Positions 1 to 6,843 are shown, numbered from the stretch's first letter. The stretch is 6,843 nucleotides of DNA from Patescibacteria group bacterium (GCA_022572625.1 JACZVN010000022.1:1-6843), one strand, 5' to 3'. The notes: generated from the sequence alone by a model not told the origin. Translations and numbers: made by a program.

Positions 1-820
1 CAAACCAGCCCGTGATTAAACTATAGAATAGGACTCCTATCTCCATAAATAACCAGGCTGGAAAAATTAAAATCAAAGTTTTAAATTTATAAAATTTTAA
101 TAAGGTTAATAGACGGTTTCTTTCTGACCAATACCAGCGATGTTTAGGAATCCCCTCTTGATATTTATGGTAAATAATAGCCCGGGGAACCAAGGCAATA
201 TCATAACCTAAAAACCTAGCTCGTAAACATAAGTCTAAATCTTCATGATACATAAATAAATCATAATCTAATAAACCGACTACGCTTAAAGCCTGGACAT
301 TAATAAACATCGCCGCGCCAGAGGCGTAGGTGATGTTAGTTTTTAATTTTTGATCTTTAGTTATCAATTTTTTATAATCTCCTGAATAGCCAAAACCTAA
401 AAAATGTATTTTATCGCCCGAAGTTTGAATTTGATTTTTTTTCGGCCAGCATAAAATTAAAGGTTGATAGGCAAATACATTTTTTCCCTTTCGAGCGACA
501 TTAACTAATTGTTTTAAACAATCCTGGTCGCAAATCGTATCCTGGTTAAGTAAAAAAATAAAATCAGGATTATTCTTTAAAGCAAAATCTATTCCCTGGT
601 TGTTAGATTGAGCAAAACCCTGATTCTTTTTATTTTTAATTAATTTAAGGTCAGGAAAATTTTCTAATATATAATCAACTGATTGATCAGTTGAAGCATT
701 ATCGACTATAATAATTTGGTCCGGTTTTAAACTTTGTTTTTTTAAACTATTTAAACAATCCGGGAGATAATCTCGACCATTATAACAAACAATAATAATC
801 GCAATTTTTTTCTGAACCAT
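1..820 (-). CDS. Family 2 glycosyltransferase, C-terminal end cut off by the window
   Basis: My translation from the ATG at 820 stays open for 273 codons to the left edge, so the gene's 3' end is outside. It reads as a GT-A fold family 2 glycosyltransferase, which moves a sugar from a nucleotide-sugar to a glycan or lipid acceptor at the inner face of the membrane. The N-terminal strand IAIIIVCYN (6-14) is followed by VDNASTDQS (39-47) for nucleotide binding, then NQGFAQSNNQG (66-76), and LLNQDT (90-95) at the DXD-like metal site. YASGAAMFI (165-173) and MYHEDLDLCLRARFLGYD (190-207) carry the acceptor-side and ED catalytic-base motifs seen in rhamnosyltransferase/WbbL-like members. Residues 248-273 are strongly hydrophobic and look like a membrane segment. 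The ATG lies 12 bases after the acs stop and in the same frame. It is the only plausible start, because no ATG, GTG or TTG codon lies between. An AGAGGA lies about 16 bases upstream, too far for a normal ribosome site. Donor and acceptor cannot be told from sequence. Confidence 0.92.
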   Translation of the reverse strand, partial: MVQKKIAIIIVCYNGRDYLPDCLNSLKKQSLKPDQIIIVDNASTDQSVDYILENFPDLKLIKNKKNQGFAQSNNQGIDFALKNNPDFIFLLNQDTICDQDCLKQLVNVARKGKNVFAYQPLILCWPKKNQIQTSGDKIHFLGFGYSGDYKKLITKDQKLKTNITYASGAAMFINVQALSVVGLLDYDLFMYHEDLDLCLRARFLGYDIALVPRAIIYHKYQEGIPKHRWYWSERNRLLTLLKFYKFKTLILIFPAWLFMEIGVLFYSLITGWF

Positions 821-832
821 AACTTTTAAAAA

Positions 833-2704
833 TTAGTCCTCTAAGGTCGATGTATCACCGACTGGTTTACCTGAGTCTTTAGCTTTTAAAACTCGGCGCA
901 TGATCTTCCCGCTTCTGGTTTTAGGCAATGAATCAACAAATTCAATCTCTTCTGGTTTGGCAATTGGCCCAATTTCTTTTTTAATATGATCCTTAAGTTC
1001 TTTTTCTAATTCCGGGCTGGCTTTAAAACCCTGTTTTAAAATTACAAACGCCTTAATGGCCTGCCCTTTAATTTTATGGGGCCGGCCAATAACGGCCGCT
1101 TCAACCACGGCCGGATGGCTGACAAAAGCGCTTTCCAATTCCGCCGTCCCAAATCGATAGCCGGATACTTTTAAAACATCATCGGTCCGTCCTTCAATCC
1201 AGAAATATCCATCCTTATCTTTTTTAGCCGCATCACCGGTAAAATATACTCCGGGAATTTCCTGCCAATAAACTTTTTTATACCTCCTCTTATTCTTATA
1301 AAGAGTTCTCAGCATTGCTGGCCATGGCGTTTTAATCACTAAAAAGCCGCCCTGATTTGCTTCCTTTACTTTACCATCTTTATCCACAATCTCCGCTACC
1401 ACTCCGAAAAATGGTTTAGCGGCCGAACCTGGTTTAAGAGACATTGAAGGTAAAGGGCTAATCATATGCATTCCGGTCTCAGTTTGCCACCAAGTATCCA
1501 TAATTGGACAACGACTCTGGCCAATATATTGATGATACCATCGCCAGGCTTCGGGATTAATTGGCTCGCCCACCGTACCTAAGATGCGCAAAGAATCTAA
1601 ATTATATTTCTTTGGCCAATCATCACCAAAACGCATTGAAGCGCGGATCGCCGTTGGGGTGGTATAAAATTTAGTAACTTTATATTTAGCAATTAATGAC
1701 CACCATTTGCCAGGGTCGGGATAAAGCGGCGGACCTTCATAAAAAAATTGGGTCAAACCGCAAATAAAAGGCGCGTAGGTAATATATGAATGTCCGGTTA
1801 CCCAGCCTGGATCAGCCGTACACCACCAGATATCATCTTTTTGAATATTAAAAATCCATTTAAGGGTAATATAAATGCCAACCATATATCCGCCATGGAC
1901 GTGTAAAACGCCTTTAGGCATACCAGTGGTGCCAGAGGTATATAAGATATAAAGGGGGTCTTCTGAGTCCATTTCTTCGGTCTGACACTGATTGCTAACT
2001 CCTTTAATTAGTTCGTCATAATATACGTCTCTTTTGGCTTTAAGTTTAACCTTGTTACCCGTTCTTTTAACTACAATAACATGCTTGACGCTTTTAATCT
2101 TTTCAACGGCTTGATCAACAATTTTTTTTGTTTCAATTAATTTTTCCCGATAATGATATCCATCAGCCGTAATTACTATTTTTGCTTTAGCATCTAAAAT
2201 TCTGGTTCTAAGGGCTTCAATACTAAAACCGCAATAGACCACGCTATGGATCGCTCCAATTTTAGCGCAGGCCAGCATAGAAATAATTTGTTCTGGCAAA
2301 CGGGGTAAATAAATATTTACCCTATCCCCTTTTTTAACTCCAAGGTTTTTTAAACCATTGGCTAATTTACAAACTTCGTCACTCAATTCCTGATAAGTAA
2401 ACTTCCTTTCCTGACCATCCTGCCCTTCCCAAATCAAAGCTAATTTATTTCCCAGGCCGGCCCGAATATGGCGGTCTAAAGCATTGTGAACAATATTACA
2501 TTTACCTTTAATAAACCACTGCGCAAAAGGTGGCTTCCATTTTAAAACTTTTTTCCAAGGCCGAAACCATTCTAATTCTTGGGCAATTTTACCCCAGAAT
2601 TTTTCCGGGTCTTGAATTGATTCTTTATAAAGCCGCTCATAATCTTTAACGTAAGCCTGTTTAAGAATTTCTGACGACGGCTGATATTTTTTATTTTTAG
2701 GCAT
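833..2704 (-). CDS. acs: Acetyl-CoA synthetase (AMP-forming acetate--CoA ligase)
   Basis: This 623-residue cytosolic enzyme of the ANL superfamily makes acetyl-CoA from acetate, ATP and CoA through acetyl-AMP. It has the N-terminal ACS domain (about 15-75), the large AMP-binding domain (about 80-510) and the small C-terminal lid. Visible motifs are the P-loop YTSGTTGMPKG (255-265), GWVTGHSY (301-308, acetate-pocket Val-Thr), GEPINPEAW (379-387), DTWWQTETG (403-411, with the pocket Trp that limits substrate to short acids), TGD (489-491), the hinge GRTDDVLKVSG (505-515), and PKTRSGKIMRR (594-604). Lys600 matches the catalytic lysine that is acetylated in Salmonella Acs. The C-terminal GDTSTLED is also typical of Acs. 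Length is slightly under the usual 640-655. Departures from the common consensus are SGYRFGTAE for SGHRLGTAE and ETGM for ETGG. The start lies 5 bases after the kinase stop with only an A-rich leader, so translation is probably coupled. Propionate as a substrate cannot be excluded. Confidence 0.95.
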   Translation of the reverse strand: MPKNKKYQPSSEILKQAYVKDYERLYKESIQDPEKFWGKIAQELEWFRPWKKVLKWKPPFAQWFIKGKCNIVHNALDRHIRAGLGNKLALIWEGQDGQERKFTYQELSDEVCKLANGLKNLGVKKGDRVNIYLPRLPEQIISMLACAKIGAIHSVVYCGFSIEALRTRILDAKAKIVITADGYHYREKLIETKKIVDQAVEKIKSVKHVIVVKRTGNKVKLKAKRDVYYDELIKGVSNQCQTEEMDSEDPLYILYTSGTTGMPKGVLHVHGGYMVGIYITLKWIFNIQKDDIWWCTADPGWVTGHSYITYAPFICGLTQFFYEGPPLYPDPGKWWSLIAKYKVTKFYTTPTAIRASMRFGDDWPKKYNLDSLRILGTVGEPINPEAWRWYHQYIGQSRCPIMDTWWQTETGMHMISPLPSMSLKPGSAAKPFFGVVAEIVDKDGKVKEANQGGFLVIKTPWPAMLRTLYKNKRRYKKVYWQEIPGVYFTGDAAKKDKDGYFWIEGRTDDVLKVSGYRFGTAELESAFVSHPAVVEAAVIGRPHKIKGQAIKAFVILKQGFKASPELEKELKDHIKKEIGPIAKPEEIEFVDSLPKTRSGKIMRRVLKAKDSGKPVGDTSTLED

Positions 2705-2709
2705 CTTAT

Positions 2710-3690
2710 TTATCTTTTTTTTATCTGTGATTTAGTTAACAATCCTTTTTGGGCTCCAAGCTTTTTTATAACTGAAGTGCTGTTAGCCACACCCCAACGC
2801 AGGGCCTGTTTAATGTTCTCTGGTTGGTAAAATAAACTACTGACAAAACCAGCGGAAAAAGAATCACCAGCTCCAGTTGCATTAATGACTTTGGCTGGCA
2901 TTTCTTTTTGATAATAAACCCTTTTTCCGTCATAAGCATAGGCTCCTTTTGGTCCAACGGTAATGGCAACAATTTTAGGCCCCATCTTATATATTTCTTT
3001 TAATAATACTCTGATGGCTAGTTTCTTGGTTTTTTTAACTGATAAAACTAATTCTTTGGCTTCATCTTGATTAATAATTAAAACATCTGTCTTTTTAAAA
3101 CATTTAGCTAATTTTCTGTACCCGGCTTTAATTTGGACATTGGCTGGATTCCAGGCAACAGACAAATTATTTTTAATTTTAAATCTGAATATTTTATTTA
3201 AAATTCCTGACCATTCCGGACAACTAAGCGAAGAAATATACAGCCATTTAGTGGATAAAGAAGCAGAAACTTTATTAGGGAAAGTCAGATTATCATTGGC
3301 TCCCCGGTAAGCAAAAATAGTGTGAACTTTTTTCTTGCTCAAACTAAGAATACAAGAAAAGCCAGTGCTGATTTTTTTATCTCGCTGAATAAAGCGGGTG
3401 TCAACTTTATTCTTTTTTATTTCTTTGATTAAAGCATCTCCTTCACGATCCTGGCCCACCCGCAAAATTACGGCCGTTTTTAACCCCAATTTAGCAAAGC
3501 CGGCGGCCGCATTATTAGCTCCACCGCCGGAATCAAAATAAACTCCTTTAATATAAATCTTGGCTCCTAATTCAAAAGCAATCAACTTTTCGCATAAAGG
3601 ATCTTTAGGATTATCTAAAATCAATCCATCGTCAGTATAAAAAATAATGTCCCGCATCGCCCCGCCAATGGCGACAATGTCGTATTTCAT
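2710..3690 (-). CDS. PfkB/ribokinase-family sugar or nucleoside kinase, specificity unknown
   Basis: This 326-residue cytosolic protein is a complete PfkB-family kinase, which transfers phosphate from ATP to a sugar or nucleoside hydroxyl. It starts with the usual strand VAIGGAMRDIIF (6-17). PfkB signature 1 is seen as GGGANNAAAGFAKLG (55-69), with the following VGQDREGD (78-85). NQDEA (207-211) and TVGPKGA (244-250) are family motifs. Signature 2, NATGAGDSFSAGF (270-282), forms the anion hole, with Asp276 as catalytic base. Length fits the family (about 300-330). The extra stretch at about 18-50, between the first strand and the GGGAN motif, would form part of the substrate lid and is longer than in ribokinase. 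Sequence alone does not separate ribokinase, adenosine kinase, fructokinase or other members, so no symbol is given. The ATG lies 10 bases after the pheT stop and has no Shine-Dalgarno sequence. Its reading frame ends in an AAAAAAAAGATAA tract just before acs. Confidence 0.9.
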   Translation of the reverse strand: MKYDIVAIGGAMRDIIFYTDDGLILDNPKDPLCEKLIAFELGAKIYIKGVYFDSGGGANNAAAGFAKLGLKTAVILRVGQDREGDALIKEIKKNKVDTRFIQRDKKISTGFSCILSLSKKKVHTIFAYRGANDNLTFPNKVSASLSTKWLYISSLSCPEWSGILNKIFRFKIKNNLSVAWNPANVQIKAGYRKLAKCFKKTDVLIINQDEAKELVLSVKKTKKLAIRVLLKEIYKMGPKIVAITVGPKGAYAYDGKRVYYQKEMPAKVINATGAGDSFSAGFVSSLFYQPENIKQALRWGVANSTSVIKKLGAQKGLLTKSQIKKR

Positions 3691-3700
3691 AATTATTGTT

Positions 3701-6049
3701 TTAAAAATCTCTTAATTGAGCTTTGAATTTTTTTTCTAAAATATCAATAATTTGATTTTCATCTTTTTTAATTTCTTCGCTTTTTAGGGTTCGTTTAAAA
3801 GATTGATAAATAACCGAAAAAGCAATATTACGCTGCTGGCCAAACTTTTTATCTTCAAAAACATCCAACGGTTCCTTTTTTATATTTATCGTAACATCCT
3901 TATTTAAAGATTTAATCTGATCCAAGGTCTGCCAAATTTTATACCAAGAAATATTTTTATCAATTAAAAAAGCTAAATCTCTTTTAATGGTTGGGTAGGT
4001 CGATATTTTAGAATATATTTTTACTTTTTGAGCAAATTTTAATAGACTGGCAAAATCAATTTCAAAAACACCAATCCCCTTTTCTTTTAAACCAAATAAA
4101 CCAAATACATTTTTATCTAAAAGTATATTAGTCATATTTAAATTTCCAACTTGATATCTGATCTTTTTTTGATCAAGACCAACTAGATTGAAAATAAGTT
4201 CGACCACTCCTTTAACCAGAAAATAAATATCTTTATCTTGGCTAAAAATTAAACCGGCTATTTTTTTTGTTTCTTCTGGTAAAAAAACTTGCCCAATTTC
4301 AAAAATTTTAAATTCCGGAAAATAGGGAACATTTTTTTCTGTATTTTTTAATAAGCCGGGAATCAAGCTAGTTCTTAAATATTGCTGTTCTGGATTCAAA
4401 GGATTAGCAAGTGATAAATGTTTACTTTGATTAAGGCTATTCTCTTTTAGCTCTTTACCATAAAAAGAATAATTATAAACTTCATCAAAACCAGCTCCGG
4501 TTAAAATATTTTTTAATTTGTTTTCTAAAACAAATTCAGCTCTCGGAAGCACTGGTTCTAATTTTCCAAGAATCGGCTGAGGATTAATTTTATCAGAACC
4601 ATAAATTCTAATTATTTCTTCAATTAAATCTTCAAATAAATTCAAATCTAACCGATAATTGGGAATAGTCACCATTACTTTTTGGCCAACTTTTTTAATT
4701 TGACAACCTAAACTTTTTAAAATAGCAATCATTTCCCGGTCAGTTAAATCTAAACCAATAAATCGCCTAGCTTGGGTAAAATCAAAATTAATTCTGATCG
4801 CCTGACGAAGTTGGTTTATAGTCTGTTTACTTTTAAAATCAACCACTTGACTGCTTATTTTTCCGCCCGCCAATTTTTTTATTAACTCAATCGCCCGGGC
4901 TAATCCCAGTTCAGTAAAACTGACCGGTAATCCTTTTTCAAAACGCAGCGCCGAATCTGTTCTTAAACCTAAGCGCCGAGAAGTTTTTCTTACTGACACT
5001 GGATTAAAATTAGCTGATTCGATAATAATTGTATTAGTCGTGTCACTAATACTGGATAATTCTCCGCCCATTACACCGGCCAAAGCAATCGGTTTCTGAG
5101 CATCAGCAATTACCAGATCATCCTTATTTAATTTATATTCTTCTCCATCCAGGGCTAATAATTTTTCATTTTTTTTGGCTGAACGTACTTTTATAATTAG
5201 ACGCTGATTATTGACCATTAGTGTTTCAGCATCAAAAGCATGCAAAGGTTGCCCCAATTCCATCATTACATAATTAGTAATATCAACTATATTGTTAATC
5301 GGGCGAATACCAACTCCTTGCAATAAACTACGCATCCATTTTGGTGAAGGCCCAACTTTAATATTATCCATCACCACCCCCATATACCTGGGACAAAGCT
5401 TATTATTATCTACTTTAATTTCTAATTTCTTTGGTTTTGATATTTTAAACTTTAAATTAGGAATTTTAAATTTTAAATTATTTTTAGTTAAAGCCCCGAT
5501 TTCTCTGGCAAAACCAAGATGGCTAAATAAATCTGGACGATGAGTAATGGATTTATTCTCTATTTCCAGAATAACATCATTCAACCCTAAAACTTTAGTA
5601 ATGGGCTGACCAAGTTTAGTTTGATCTTTTAAAATATAAATCCCATCATGATCATCGCCAATCCCTAATTCATCTTCGGCGCAAAGCATGGCTTCAGACT
5701 TAATCCCACGAATCCTACTACTTTTTAAAATTAGATTATTGGATAATTTAGCTCCCGGTAAAGCCAATGGAACTTTTTGACCAATTTTAATATTAGGACC
5801 TCCGCAAACTACCTGAAAAATGGCTATTTTTTTATTAACCGCGGTCTTAATAATAGCTATTTGCAATCGGTCAGCTCGCGGATGAGGTTTAATTTCAATA
5901 ATTTTCCCGACTAAAACTTTATCTAAACTTTCTTCTAATTTCACTATTTTTTCAACTGAAGCAACGTGCAAATTCAAAATTTCAGCCAATTTTTCTGGCT
6001 TAATTCTTAAAGGAATAAATTGTTTTAACCAATTATAGCTTAATTGCAT
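3701..6049 (-). CDS. pheT: Phenylalanyl-tRNA synthetase beta subunit
   Basis: This 782-residue protein is the beta chain of the class II (alpha-beta)2 enzyme that charges tRNA-Phe. The length matches bacterial PheT (about 790-800). Domain order is complete: the typical start MQLSYNWLKQFIPL; an EMAP/OB-fold tRNA-binding domain (about 43-155, with VVCGGPNIKIGQ at 80-91); NKSITHRPDLFSHLG (165-179); the B3/4 editing domain (about 215-385, with GQPLHAFD 266-273 and GVMGGE 325-330, so His270 and Glu330, which look like the editing-pocket His and Glu, are kept); the B5 domain (about 410-485); the catalytic-like core (about 500-670, with NPLNPEQQYLRTSLIPGLL at 549-567); and the C-terminal FDX-ACB anticodon-binding domain (about 680-782, with YPTIKRDLAFLID at 685-697). 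An odd lysine-rich heptad repeat at 191-204 lies in the linker before B3/4 and is described as a separate repeat. The start is 12 bases after the pheS stop and has no Shine-Dalgarno sequence, so coupling to pheS is likely. Confidence 0.97.
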   Translation of the reverse strand: MQLSYNWLKQFIPLRIKPEKLAEILNLHVASVEKIVKLEESLDKVLVGKIIEIKPHPRADRLQIAIIKTAVNKKIAIFQVVCGGPNIKIGQKVPLALPGAKLSNNLILKSSRIRGIKSEAMLCAEDELGIGDDHDGIYILKDQTKLGQPITKVLGLNDVILEIENKSITHRPDLFSHLGFAREIGALTKNNLKFKIPNLKFKISKPKKLEIKVDNNKLCPRYMGVVMDNIKVGPSPKWMRSLLQGVGIRPINNIVDITNYVMMELGQPLHAFDAETLMVNNQRLIIKVRSAKKNEKLLALDGEEYKLNKDDLVIADAQKPIALAGVMGGELSSISDTTNTIIIESANFNPVSVRKTSRRLGLRTDSALRFEKGLPVSFTELGLARAIELIKKLAGGKISSQVVDFKSKQTINQLRQAIRINFDFTQARRFIGLDLTDREMIAILKSLGCQIKKVGQKVMVTIPNYRLDLNLFEDLIEEIIRIYGSDKINPQPILGKLEPVLPRAEFVLENKLKNILTGAGFDEVYNYSFYGKELKENSLNQSKHLSLANPLNPEQQYLRTSLIPGLLKNTEKNVPYFPEFKIFEIGQVFLPEETKKIAGLIFSQDKDIYFLVKGVVELIFNLVGLDQKKIRYQVGNLNMTNILLDKNVFGLFGLKEKGIGVFEIDFASLLKFAQKVKIYSKISTYPTIKRDLAFLIDKNISWYKIWQTLDQIKSLNKDVTINIKKEPLDVFEDKKFGQQRNIAFSVIYQSFKRTLKSEEIKKDENQIIDILEKKFKAQLRDF
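5442..5480 (-). repeat. A-rich direct repeat in pheT: two 18-bp copies, period 21
   Basis: The copies lie at 5442-5459 and 5463-5480, separated by 3 bases, and differ at one position (17/18 identical). On the coding strand each reads close to TAATTTAAAATTTAAAAT. The 21-base period keeps frame, so the protein carries two near-identical heptads, NLKFKIP and NLKFKIS (residues 191-204). They fall in the linker between the conserved HRPDLFSHLGFAREIGAL stretch and the B3/4 domain. I infer a duplicated or inserted micro-repeat rather than a functional motif. Confidence 0.8.
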
Positions 6050-6061
6050 AAATAAGTATCA

Positions 6062-6843
6062 TTAAAATTGACGTAAAAATCTTAAGTCTCCAGAATGAAA
6101 CCAACGAATATCATCGATTTTATGTTTCATCATCACTAATCGATCCAAGCCAACCCCAAAAGCAAACCCCGTGTAAGCGCCTTGAGGATAGCCAGCCGAC
6201 TCAAAAACCTTTGGATGAATCATACCCGAGCCGAGTATTTCCACCCAACCAGTTTGACAGCAAACTGAACAACCTTTTTCTTGACAATTTAAACAAGCAA
6301 AATCCACTTCAAAACTTGGTTCAGTAAAGGGAAAATAACTGGGCCTAAATCTGGTCTTAACTTTAGTGCCAAATAAAGCGCTTAAAAACTCTTTTAAAGT
6401 GTAAATCAGATTAGCGACGGTTATTTCTTTATCCACCACAAATCCTTCTATTTGGTAAAGGGTATGCTCATGGGAAGTATCAGTGGCTTCGTGGCGAAAA
6501 CATTTACCAATTACACAAACCTTTAAAGGAGGTTTTTTCTTTTCCATTACCCTGACCTGCATGGCTGAAGTATGGGTCCGCAATAACAATTTTGACTTTT
6601 GATTCTGGACTTTTGATTTAAGGTAGAATGTATCCCACATATCCCGAGCCGGATGTCCAGCTGGAATATTTAAGGTTTCAAAATTATAATAATCTGTTTC
6701 TAATTCGCGCCCCTCTAAAACATCAAAACCCATAGAATAAAAAATTTCCGCCACTTGCTTGCGCATTTGAGTGTGCGGATGGAGATGTCCAAATTCTATT
6801 TTTTTACCCGGTAAGGTAATATCTAAAACATTGTTGACGATGG
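6062..6843 (-). CDS. pheS: Phenylalanyl-tRNA synthetase alpha subunit, N-terminus outside the window
   Basis: This is the catalytic alpha chain, which activates Phe with ATP and charges tRNA-Phe. The frame is open to the right edge. The Met at 6766 is internal, because the 25 codons before it encode conserved PheS sequence (DITLPGKK, then GHLHPHTQ). The visible part is 259 residues, and about 80-90 N-terminal residues (the coiled-coil tRNA-binding arm) should be missing. Counting from the edge: HPARDMWDTFY (63-73), LLRTHTSAMQVR (86-97), class II motif 2 FRHEATDTSHEHTLYQIEG (115-133), FTEPSFEVDF (172-181), GMIHPKVFESAGY (206-218), and motif 3 GFAFGVGLDRL (225-235) followed by IDDIRWF. The GFAFG stretch keeps the Phe-pocket alanine. 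Two oddities are seen: a KSKVQNQKSK insert (75-84) encoded by a DNA repeat, and a cysteine cluster (183, 186, 191, 194, 195) that could hold zinc. It is the first visible gene of the operon. Confidence 0.97.
   Translation of the reverse strand, partial: IVNNVLDITLPGKKIEFGHLHPHTQMRKQVAEIFYSMGFDVLEGRELETDYYNFETLNIPAGHPARDMWDTFYLKSKVQNQKSKLLLRTHTSAMQVRVMEKKKPPLKVCVIGKCFRHEATDTSHEHTLYQIEGFVVDKEITVANLIYTLKEFLSALFGTKVKTRFRPSYFPFTEPSFEVDFACLNCQEKGCSVCCQTGWVEILGSGMIHPKVFESAGYPQGAYTGFAFGVGLDRLVMMKHKIDDIRWFHSGDLRFLRQF
6594..6618 (-). repeat. A-rich direct repeat in pheS: two perfect 11-bp copies, period 14
   Basis: The copies at 6594-6604 and 6608-6618 are identical (AATCAAAAGTC on the coding strand) with CAG between. 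Because 14 is not a multiple of three, the copies are read in different frames, as part of KSKV and then NQKS. The repeat is therefore a DNA-level feature and not a peptide repeat. It sits in the variable loop between DMWDTFYL and LLLRTHTS of PheS. Confidence 0.8.

Larger units (their letters stand above)
1..6843 (-). other. Probable single operon: pheS-pheT-PfkB kinase-acs-glycosyltransferase
   Basis: All five genes point the same way, with gaps of 12, 10, 5 and 12 bases. Those gaps are too short to hold a promoter or a hairpin terminator, so co-transcription from a promoter beyond the right edge is likely. The pheST pair is a common unit in bacteria. The three following genes have no known role with it, so their linkage may be positional only. 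This call is inference from spacing. An internal promoter within an upstream coding region cannot be ruled out. Confidence 0.65.

Noticed and set aside
675..694. Perfect 8-bp inverted repeat TCAACTGA-TTGA-TCAGTTGA
   Set aside because: It lies inside the conserved STDQSVDY coding region of the glycosyltransferase, has a low-GC stem and no T-tract. One such palcindrome is expected by chance in a window of this size.
2766..2972. Minus-strand open frame of 68 codons inside the kinase gene
   Set aside because: It is an alternate-frame shadow of the PfkB kinase, whose signature 2 is encoded over the same bases.
3166..3204. A/T-rich stretch in the kinase (FRFKIKNN) resembling the pheS and pheT repeats
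   Set aside because: No clear direct repeat is present, and the residues fit the normal helix before the VAWNP strand of PfkB proteins.
5292..5543. Plus-strand open frame of 83 codons
   Set aside because: It lies wholly antisense to conserved pheT sequence, part of it is only the complement of the A-rich repeat, and it shows no protein family features.
6033..6062. Nine-codon frame starting in a TAATG overlap with the pheS stop and spanning the pheT start
   Set aside because: It is too short and too AT-rich to separate from chance, has no ribosome site, and is out of frame with pheT. A role in coupling is possible but unsupported.
6062..6766. pheS starting at the Met at 6766
   Set aside because: The frame continues to the window edge with conserved PheS residues (LPGKK, GHLHPHTQ), so this Met is internal.
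1..6843. Reassigned stop codon (UGA as Gly or Trp), as in some CPR lineages
   Set aside because: All five frames read through with the standard code, family motifs align without in-frame TGA, and all four visible stops are TAA.

Overview
This is an AT-rich window with five genes, all on the minus strand, packed almost end to end. Reading in the direction of transcription (right to left), they are: the 3' part of pheS (runs off the right edge), complete pheT, a complete PfkB/ribokinase-family sugar kinase, a complete AMP-forming acetyl-CoA synthetase (acs), and the 5' part of a family 2 glycosyltransferase (runs off the left edge). The gaps between genes are 12, 10, 5 and 12 bases. No internal terminator or promoter is evident, so the set looks like one transcription unit whose promoter lies beyond the right edge.

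The window suggests a bacterium of the Patescibacteria/CPR type (Parcubacteria-like). This is inference, from low GC, Lys/Ile/Asn-rich proteins, very tight gene packing, a glycosyltransferase of the kind common in those genomes, and short A-rich micro-repeats of a type I associate with those genomes. No phylogenetic marker has been searched. The standard code fits: all four stops in the window are TAA, and no in-frame TGA is needed anywhere.

Functionally the cluster is mixed. PheS and PheT form the (alpha-beta)2 phenylalanyl-tRNA synthetase. Acs activates acetate with ATP to acetyl-CoA. The PfkB protein phosphorylates an unidentified sugar or nucleoside. The glycosyltransferase probably builds a surface glycan at the membrane. 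No pathway obviously links these last three to PheST, and the order may only reflect genome compaction.

I see no new defence, mobile or RNA system. The most interesting signals are two A-rich direct repeats inside the coding sequence of both subunits of one enzyme: 11 bp x2 in pheS and 18 bp x2 in pheT. Each encodes an extra Lys-rich loop at a variable or linker position. They look like in-frame insertions of a dispersed micro-repeat. No stretch over 300 bases lacks a gene, and I found no tRNA, rRNA, CRISPR or insertion sequence.
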